DNA of 64,000 nt. Origin: Candidatus Poseidoniales archaeon. Lineage in GTDB: Archaea; Thermoplasmatota; Poseidoniia; Poseidoniales; Poseidoniaceae. The first letter of the stretch is position 1. The number at the start of each line of letters is the position of its first letter. The position numbers were made by a program, and so were the translations under genes. Below the pieces are notes generated by a model. That model saw nothing but the letters and a program-made list of their open reading frames with translations, ran no database searches and was not told where the DNA came from. Positions 58,700 through 64,000 of the stretch are shown piece after piece. The stretch is from positions 104,480 through 168,479 of the forward strand of contig QQSK01000005.1 in assembly GCA_003602415.1 (NCBI GenBank). The letters are read 5' to 3'.

Positions 58700-59231
58700 C
58701 CATTCTCGAAAGAGAAGAATTCGACCAGCCGCGTAAATGAGTTAACTCTAAACCAACCCAGACGGGCAATTCAACCTCTTGGCTCTCACTTTCGAGTTCT
58801 ACTTCTGCGATAATTAATCCTGCGAGGACCCCTTCAAATTCATCAACTTCCCAAAGCAGCCCATCATTTCCTGTTGAAAGAAATCGCGTTTTAGTTATCG
58901 AGGGCAAACCCTCCAGTTCCAGAACTTCGAATAAACTGGAAGCAAGTTCCCATTCAAATTCAGTAGCAGTAGCTCCAATACGCCTTCCTTTTGCGGTTAG
59001 AATGATACTTTGTTTTCCATTAGAGTCAATCTTTTTACGGATTCTCCAAGTAGTAATATTGAGAATTTCCAGTTTTTCTTCAACCAATATGTGATCATTC
59101 CAAACTATTTTGTCATCAATATGGATTACATCAGACAAATAATACTGAGTCATTGTAATAGAATCTTCGCTACGCCAAGGCTTGTCTTTGCGTCCATCGA
59201 CTAGAAACCGTCTTTCTATTTCGATAGCCAT
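58677..59231 (-). CDS. CYTH-domain protein
   Basis: This 184-residue protein begins with E-I-E-R-R-F-L-V, the E-x-E-x-x-x signature of the CYTH fold, and continues with paired acidic and basic strands (T-W-R-I-R-K-K, I-I-L-T-A-K-G, W-E-V-D-E-F, A-E-V-E-L-E). Members hydrolyse or bind triphosphates in a metal-dependent tunnel: triphosphatases, thiamine triphosphatase, class IV adenylate cyclase. The precise activity is undetermined. ATG 59231 overlaps the stop of the membrane-protein gene (TGATG). Confidence 0.88.
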   Translation of the reverse strand: MAIEIERRFLVDGRKDKPWRSEDSITMTQYYLSDVIHIDDKIVWNDHILVEEKLEILNITTWRIRKKIDSNGKQSIILTAKGRRIGATATEFEWELASSLFEVLELEGLPSITKTRFLSTGNDGLLWEVDEFEGVLAGLIIAEVELESESQEVELPVWVGLELTHLRGWSNSSLSRMVKDAEQN

Positions 59232-59824
59232 CAATTCTCATCCTCGATTTTCTGAGATCTCGCCTTTGACATAATCTCTTCATCCAGGAACCAAAAAGTA
59301 GGAGTTTCAGAAATGTGTTTGTCCCAATGCTGAACAGTTCTAGCCCAAATCTCCGAATCTGCATTTTCCTTACAGTATTCCAAAACCCAATCCATCTGCT
59401 TCTGCATTTTTTCATCATCCGGCGAAATCCGTTTAAGATTTTCAGCAGTCATAGCCATATTCATCATGAACATCGGCGAAAGCGCATAAGTCCAGAACGG
59501 ATTTCTTTCGAAATCGACGCTTCTTTGAGCAGTCCAGAGCGAAAATACTCTATCATACAGGTATCCAATACACAGTACGATTAGAACTAGACTTACGAAT
59601 ATACTTAGTAGGCCTAAGTATGTTGCAGGAATTCCAAAAACCGAGTTACTGAAACATAATCCTTCATCACACGATTTAGAAAATCTCCAACTAACATATG
59701 GCCATAAAAGAAGGGTCAAAGACGAGCCGAGCAAACCCATAGAAATGATCGATTGAGATTGTTGCATCCGCCAATATTGGCGCATAACCCATTTTTTTAC
59801 GGGGCTGATGCTAGAACTCGTCAT
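59231..59824 (-). CDS. two-helix membrane protein with cytosolic tail, unknown
   Basis: This roughly 197-residue protein has a basic N-terminus, a hydrophobic segment near residues 30-50, a Cys-containing loop (S-C-D-E-G-L-C-F) and a second longer segment (about 68-92), then a 100-residue soluble helical tail rich in Met and Trp. The loop Cys pair between two helices is mildly like vitamin-K-epoxide-reductase-type proteins, but the rest does not fit. ATG 59824 is preferred: GAGGGG lies just upstream. It is coupled to the CYTH gene by a TGATG overlap. Confidence 0.68.
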   Translation of the reverse strand: MTSSSISPVKKWVMRQYWRMQQSQSIISMGLLGSSLTLLLWPYVSWRFSKSCDEGLCFSNSVFGIPATYLGLLSIFVSLVLIVLCIGYLYDRVFSLWTAQRSVDFERNPFWTYALSPMFMMNMAMTAENLKRISPDDEKMQKQMDWVLEYCKENADSEIWARTVQHWDKHISETPTFWFLDEEIMSKARSQKIEDEN

Positions 59825-59920
59825 CACCACCCCTCAGCACTGCTCATTCATATTTTCATGGGTCTAATTGTCCAAAACTTACACCAATGTTACATTATAT
59901 GAGTAAAGCCAGTAGGAATT

Positions 59921-62191
59921 ATGGCAGGCAATAATCAATCAGTACCTAAACCAATTCTTGCGATTTCATTGGTAGCAATAATGCTACTCTCAGGTTGCTT
60001 AGGAGTATTTGATGGAGACGACTCGAACCATGATTTTGTTGAAATCGATTTAGGAGATGCTATGAAAAGAAGTATTGGATCTCCATATTTAGAATCATTT
60101 TCAGATTGTGAGGAGTTAGAATCTGCACTGAAGATTAGTATCGAAGAAGAGGCTAAAACCAGCATCTTACAAGCGGTTGAAGATGTGTATTATTGGGGCG
60201 GAGGAATGTGGCTTGAAGACGACGCTGAAATGGCAATGGACGCCGGCTCACCTTCAACCTCAGCACCAGCAACTAGGCAAGAAGGAGTCGATTATTCAGG
60301 AACGAATAACCAAGAGCAAGGCGTTGATGAAGCAGACTTTGTGAAGACAGATGGATATCATATTTACTTCGTAGACAATGGAGTATTACACATAATGGAT
60401 ATACCAGAGTTTGGTGAAATCGAACACGCTTCTACAACTTCGATTCAAGGGTCGCCTGTTGCTATGATGCTCAACGAAGAAAGTTTAGTTGTAATTTCTA
60501 CTGTATCAAGCTGGAATATTGACTCACAAGATCCGCTTTCAACGGCGATGGGCTGGGGCGAGGATTGGTACGGGTGGAGGACTAGCACTCTAACCAAATT
60601 CACAGTATACGACGTCTCTAATTCATCATCTCCAGAAGTAAGCAGGGAACTGTATATTGAAGGATATTACATGACTGCTCGAGAGGTTGCAGGAACAGTG
60701 AGGACCGTAACCCACACTTGGATGGATATTCCAGGCCTTCAGACATGGATAACCTATCCAGAAGAGTATTGGGATTCAGGAGTAGATGATGATGTACGAT
60801 TGAATATGCGAGAGATTGCAGCGCAGGAGGCCATTGATAACAATCAAAAAATCATTGAACAATTATCTCTAGAAGATATGCTACCTCAAGTCCACGAAAG
60901 AGTCGGCTCTCAAATCATCACTCATCATATGGATGGCGACGACTGTTCAGATTTTGCCGCCCCTGAAGAATCACTAAATCGAGGCTATACTAGCATTTTC
61001 ACATTAGACTTGATATCCGAAGAATTAGAATTTGAAGCAGATCATATAGTTGGCAATTGGCCATTGGTCTATTCTTCTCAAGACACCCTCATCATCACAG
61101 AAAATGCATGGGACTGGTGGTGGTTTTGGGGCAACGACAACCTCGATGAAGCAACCAATATCCATACATTTGATATTAGCCAACCCGGAGAAACAGCCTA
61201 TGCTGGGTCTGGACGAGTTGATGGAACAATACTTGACCAGTTTTCAATTTCGGAACATGAAGGAGTCGTACGTGTAGCGACAACAACTGGTCAGTGGGGC
61301 CGTTGGTGGATGGCTAATCCAGAACCTATGGAGAACCATGTCATCACCCTTTCACACGCAACCGACCCTCAATCCGAAAACGTCAGATTATTGGAAATCG
61401 GTAGAGTTGACGGTATTGCGTACAACGAAACCATTTGGTCAGCTAGATTTGTCGAAGATAGAGCCTACATAGTCACATTTGAGAATATGGACCCATTATG
61501 GACAATCGATTTGAGTGACCCAACAAATCCAACAATAATGGGCGAGTTAGAAGTTCCTGGAGTTTCAACTTACATCCACCCATTGTCTGACGACGCAATT
61601 CTAACAATTGGACTAGGTCCTGCGGACGAGGAAACAGGGTTGGGCTTAGATTGGAGCCATACCAGATTATCGCTATTCAATGTCTCTAATTTCTCAGACC
61701 CTCAACTATCTCAAACACTTTCTCTATCTCCTGTTGCCGACCCAAATAATGGTTGGTCATGGGCTTGGTCTGAAGCAACATGGGAGCATAAAGCGTTCCA
61801 GTATTGGGCACCAAAGGGTATGCTAGCAGTACCTCTAAACACATACCGTTACGATTACTACTATGATGAGGCAGGCAAATATCATTATGATTATGACTGG
61901 GTTAGTAAATTGATGATTGTAAATGTCACCGAAGACGGGCTAGAATTGTATGGTGAGGTAAATCATTCACAATTCTATGAGACAGATGAGAACCGCTGGT
62001 GGAATTCTTACAATATCAGGAGATCTATTTTCATGGGAGATTACATCTATGCAATTTCTCATGGTGGAATCACTGTAACCAATCTTGATACATTAGAGGA
62101 ATCCGACTCTCATCAATTCGTTGAATATAATCAAGAACAGGTTTTCGAGACATCAGAATCTTCTGAACAAGAGGACAATGCTGAAGACTGA
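59921..62191 (+). CDS. secreted beta-propeller lipoprotein (Beta_propel family)
   Basis: This 756-residue protein has a signal peptide with lipobox L-S-G-C-L-G (Cys near 26), an acidic tether and then the family signature Y-S-G-T-N-N-Q-E-Q-G-V-D-E-A-D-F-V-K-T-D-G, which starts a large beta-propeller domain rich in Trp, Asp and Tyr. The final 40 residues are acidic. It should be displayed on the outer face of the membrane. The family is found in archaea and some bacteria and has no proven function; binding or enzymatic roles are both open. Confidence 0.9.
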   Translation: MAGNNQSVPKPILAISLVAIMLLSGCLGVFDGDDSNHDFVEIDLGDAMKRSIGSPYLESFSDCEELESALKISIEEEAKTSILQAVEDVYYWGGGMWLEDDAEMAMDAGSPSTSAPATRQEGVDYSGTNNQEQGVDEADFVKTDGYHIYFVDNGVLHIMDIPEFGEIEHASTTSIQGSPVAMMLNEESLVVISTVSSWNIDSQDPLSTAMGWGEDWYGWRTSTLTKFTVYDVSNSSSPEVSRELYIEGYYMTAREVAGTVRTVTHTWMDIPGLQTWITYPEEYWDSGVDDDVRLNMREIAAQEAIDNNQKIIEQLSLEDMLPQVHERVGSQIITHHMDGDDCSDFAAPEESLNRGYTSIFTLDLISEELEFEADHIVGNWPLVYSSQDTLIITENAWDWWWFWGNDNLDEATNIHTFDISQPGETAYAGSGRVDGTILDQFSISEHEGVVRVATTTGQWGRWWMANPEPMENHVITLSHATDPQSENVRLLEIGRVDGIAYNETIWSARFVEDRAYIVTFENMDPLWTIDLSDPTNPTIMGELEVPGVSTYIHPLSDDAILTIGLGPADEETGLGLDWSHTRLSLFNVSNFSDPQLSQTLSLSPVADPNNGWSWAWSEATWEHKAFQYWAPKGMLAVPLNTYRYDYYYDEAGKYHYDYDWVSKLMIVNVTEDGLELYGEVNHSQFYETDENRWWNSYNIRRSIFMGDYIYAISHGGITVTNLDTLEESDSHQFVEYNQEQVFETSESSEQEDNAED

Positions 62192-62209
62192 TGCTTCAGC
62201 CCCGTCGAT

Positions 62210-63133
62210 GTGGCCAAAGTTGCAATTCTGGGCTGCGGCCGATGGGGACAGAATCACCTTCGAACCCTTGCAACACTTCGCGATGAAGGAATCGTCGAAT
62301 CTATCTCAGTAATAGATACTTCAGAAGACGCAAGAAGCCAGGCCGAACTTGCTGATTATATTTCCAAAGACATGGACGGCATAGATGCAGATTTGGTAAT
62401 TATTGCCACACCATCTCATCTACATTCCGAGCAAGCCAGAGAATTGATTTCAACAGGCCATCACGTTTTGGTCGAGAAGCCATTGGGATGCTGTGAAAGC
62501 GAAGCTGCACAAGTTCTGTCATGTGCTCAAGAATATGGGAAAATAGCAGGAGTTGGGCTACTATTGAGATTCCATCCCGCTGTTAAAATGGTTAAACACA
62601 TGATTTCGAATGGAGAGTTGGGACGATTAGAATCTCTAAGATTTGTCCGCAGAACAACAAGGCCATATCCTGCTGGAGGGAATGTGATCGAATCATTAGG
62701 CGTCCATGCTATTGATTTGATGTGTCATTTCATGAGCGAATCAGAGCCTAGCGCAGTCAATGTAGAAGGCGATAAGGTTGAAGCAAGAATTGCATTAGAG
62801 TTCCCTCACGGAATCGAAGCAATCATCGATGTAGGTTGGGAAACTAGTGCAGAAAGAAGAATCGTTACAATCGTTGGCTCAATCGCATCTGTAAGGTTCG
62901 ATCTCGCTATACACGACAGAGCGATTTTAATTGTGGACGATGAAGAAACTGAATTGAAATGTCCTTCAGGGCAAGCTCCCTTGGAATCTGAATTACGACA
63001 TATCATTCACAGCATTTCCAATTTGGAACAAGGAAAATCATGGCATACAATTCCGGATTACGGTGCAGCATTACGCGGAGTAAGATGGACGGAAAGAGCG
63101 ATACAAGCATTGCCAATTACAAGGCCACATTGA
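62210..63133 (+). CDS. Gfo/Idh/MocA-family oxidoreductase
   Basis: This 307-residue NAD(P)-dependent oxidoreductase has the Rossmann motif I-L-G-C-G-R-W-G-Q-N-H near residue 6, the catalytic-site motif V-E-K-P-L-G around 93, and a C-terminal alpha/beta domain with the H-A-I-D-L segment. Such enzymes oxidise or reduce sugars and sugar nucleotides. The start is GTG 62210; the overlapping ATG is out of frame. It is 18 bases after the propeller lipoprotein. With the DegT-type aminotransferase it suggests dideoxy- or amino-sugar synthesis. Confidence 0.9.
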   Translation: MAKVAILGCGRWGQNHLRTLATLRDEGIVESISVIDTSEDARSQAELADYISKDMDGIDADLVIIATPSHLHSEQARELISTGHHVLVEKPLGCCESEAAQVLSCAQEYGKIAGVGLLLRFHPAVKMVKHMISNGELGRLESLRFVRRTTRPYPAGGNVIESLGVHAIDLMCHFMSESEPSAVNVEGDKVEARIALEFPHGIEAIIDVGWETSAERRIVTIVGSIASVRFDLAIHDRAILIVDDEETELKCPSGQAPLESELRHIIHSISNLEQGKSWHTIPDYGAALRGVRWTERAIQALPITRPH

Positions 63134-63158
63134 AGAATCAAATCCTTCTCGCATTGCC

Positions 63159-63650
63159 ATGGCCGGTAGCGCATCCCCCGAAGATTCCGAACCTCTTTTT
63201 GTGTTAGAGCCACTACCAGAACTCTCAGGAGTAATCGACTCATTTACAGCAACTAACCCTCTAGTATTGTTGGCGGGCTTTGGCGCAATACTGTATTTCT
63301 TAACTCGAAATCCAGACCCAATCAACAAATTATGGACAACTTCTCTGATTAGTATTGTATTCAATTTCTATGTTACAGAATCTATGTTTTATTCGATGAT
63401 ATTTACTTGCATCCACATCTTGGTATTCTTTTTGGTATGGGCTGCTCTAAGATGGGATGAACTAAAGGCCACACTTGGAATAGATAGAGCAAGAATTCTA
63501 TCTATCGTTTCATTCATCGTCTGTACTTGGATTTTGACCGTGTTGGGAACTGCAATAGGTATGCCTGCAACCTCTGGGGTAGTAATTTGTGCGTGTGTTA
63601 CCGCATACATTTGGTGGACCTATTATTCACTTGAACCAACCACCGTTTGA
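63159..63650 (+). CDS. four-helix membrane protein, unknown
   Basis: This 163-residue protein has an acidic, Pro-rich N-terminus (about 30 residues) and four hydrophobic segments (near 34-50, 63-80, 84-100 and 112-155, the last possibly two helices). It has no charged motif suggesting transport or catalysis. It follows the oxidoreductase by 25 bases on the same strand and may be cotranscribed. No family is recognised. Confidence 0.7.
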   Translation: MAGSASPEDSEPLFVLEPLPELSGVIDSFTATNPLVLLAGFGAILYFLTRNPDPINKLWTTSLISIVFNFYVTESMFYSMIFTCIHILVFFLVWAALRWDELKATLGIDRARILSIVSFIVCTWILTVLGTAIGMPATSGVVICACVTAYIWWTYYSLEPTTV

Positions 63651-63683
63651 TAGCGAAGTGTCAAGGACTACGCATGCGCACCT

Positions 63684-64000
63684 ATGCGCATGGCAACTTT
63701 CTCTAGCCACCCAGATTTACCCGAGATTTTGGAAAATTTGCTAGAGGACGATGTCCACACACTATTCCTCAAAGCCGATTGCCCTCCAAGAACAAAGGCT
63801 GGAGGAATCGGCAATCTTCGTTTAGCAGATGTTGAAGGCGCAGACGATGGTCAATGGGATACACTACGTTTGGAGTCACTCCAAGAAGAAATATTATCGC
63901 TGGTAGAGGAAAACCGCGACCGCTCAGATTGCTTTTTAGAAATTGATAGAAAAGGTTGCCAGGTCATTCAATTAGGAGATTTAAGAATCTCATGTGCGTG
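63684..64000 (+). CDS. N-terminal part of a probable PilT/PINA-type ATPase (runs off the window)
   Basis: ATG 63684 (or 63690) opens a frame that continues past the window end, giving 105 residues. Residues 8-80 resemble the N-terminal dimerisation domain of PilT/GspE-like ATPases (L-P-E-I-L-E-N-L-L with a Gly-containing turn). The end, L-E-I-D-R-K-G-C-Q-V-I-Q-L-G-D-L-R-I, resembles the strand motif found before the motor domain in archaeal PilT-like ATPases. Walker motifs would lie beyond the edge, so the call stays tentative. A direct repeat of ATGCGCA lies around the start. Confidence 0.5.
   Translation, partial: MRMATFSSHPDLPEILENLLEDDVHTLFLKADCPPRTKAGGIGNLRLADVEGADDGQWDTLRLESLQEEILSLVEENRDRSDCFLEIDRKGCQVIQLGDLRISCA

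Noticed and set aside
59231-59824. Vitamin K epoxide reductase
   Set aside because: Only a Cys pair between two helices is similar; the four-helix core and the redox C-x2-C motif are missing.

Overview
The window looks like a chromosomal segment of a planktonic euryarchaeon, most probably Marine Group II (Candidatus Poseidoniales, Thermoplasmatota). The archaeal core is clear: the order rpl20A (LX) - prefoldin alpha - ftsY, diphthine synthase, Trm5-type tRNA methyltransferase, geranylgeranylglyceryl phosphate synthase, a geranylgeranyl-reductase-type flavoprotein, a CPSF-like beta-CASP RNase, AlaX and TATA-type promoters. This core is mixed with bacterial or eukaryote-type genes (UvrA, RluA-type pseudouridine synthase, homodimeric AceE, CspA-like protein, GSII glutamine synthetase, eukaryote-type OMP decarboxylase). 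The secreted lipoproteins share the lipobox L-S-G-C-(L/F)-G, which fits this group of protein-degrading marine archaea. The lineage is inferred from gene content, not from a marker phylogeny.

Layout. 0-3.4 kb: end of an acidic protein, tRNA-Asp, a Met-rich membrane protein, a 41-residue zinc ribbon, trm5 and dph5. 3.4-16.5 kb: an orphan 558-residue protein, a Cys/Met PLP enzyme with a divergent Lrp regulator, an EamA transporter, a run of GGR - HAD phosphatase - NERD protein, SemiSWEET, GSII, a secreted S15 peptidase, an SDR and pyrF. 16.4-19.7 kb (minus): rpl20A-pfdA-ftsY extended by a DUF1844 protein and a membrane-tethered degenerate receiver domain. 19.8-25.9 kb: a secreted subtilase, an actin-like ATPase followed by a long coiled-coil protein, and a ferredoxin - half-size flavoprotein - GGGPS lipid operon.

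Near 26 kb the plus strand changes from G/T-rich to A/C-rich, a possible replication-strand switch. 26-34.7 kb: beta-CASP RNase, zinc ribbon, divergent TSUP permeases, moeA, RluA and uvrA. 34.7-37.0 kb is an AT-rich accessory island. It holds a winged-helix regulator, tandem repeats, a leader with mutually exclusive hairpins over a ribosome binding site, and three overlapping orphan genes, one of them only 46 codons. 37.1-41.7 kb: purL, purQ, alaX. 41.8-47.1 kb: a zinc-finger protein, an M50 protease and two paralogous secreted M28 peptidases.

47.2-64 kb: DDAH, tRNA-Leu, cytochrome b561, a cold-shock protein, DUF2817, a Rieske oxygenase, AceE, an iodotyrosine-deiodinase-like nitroreductase, a HerA/FtsK-like ATPase fused to a membrane domain, a sugar aminotransferase, a CYTH protein, a beta-propeller lipoprotein, a Gfo/Idh oxidoreductase and the start of a probable PilT-type ATPase.

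The best candidates for something undescribed are the 34.7-37.0 kb cassette with its switch-like leader, the actin-like/coiled-coil pair, the ferredoxin-flavoprotein-GGGPS operon, and the pseudo-receiver attached to the SRP-receptor cluster. I see no CRISPR array, transposase, integrase or rRNA gene.
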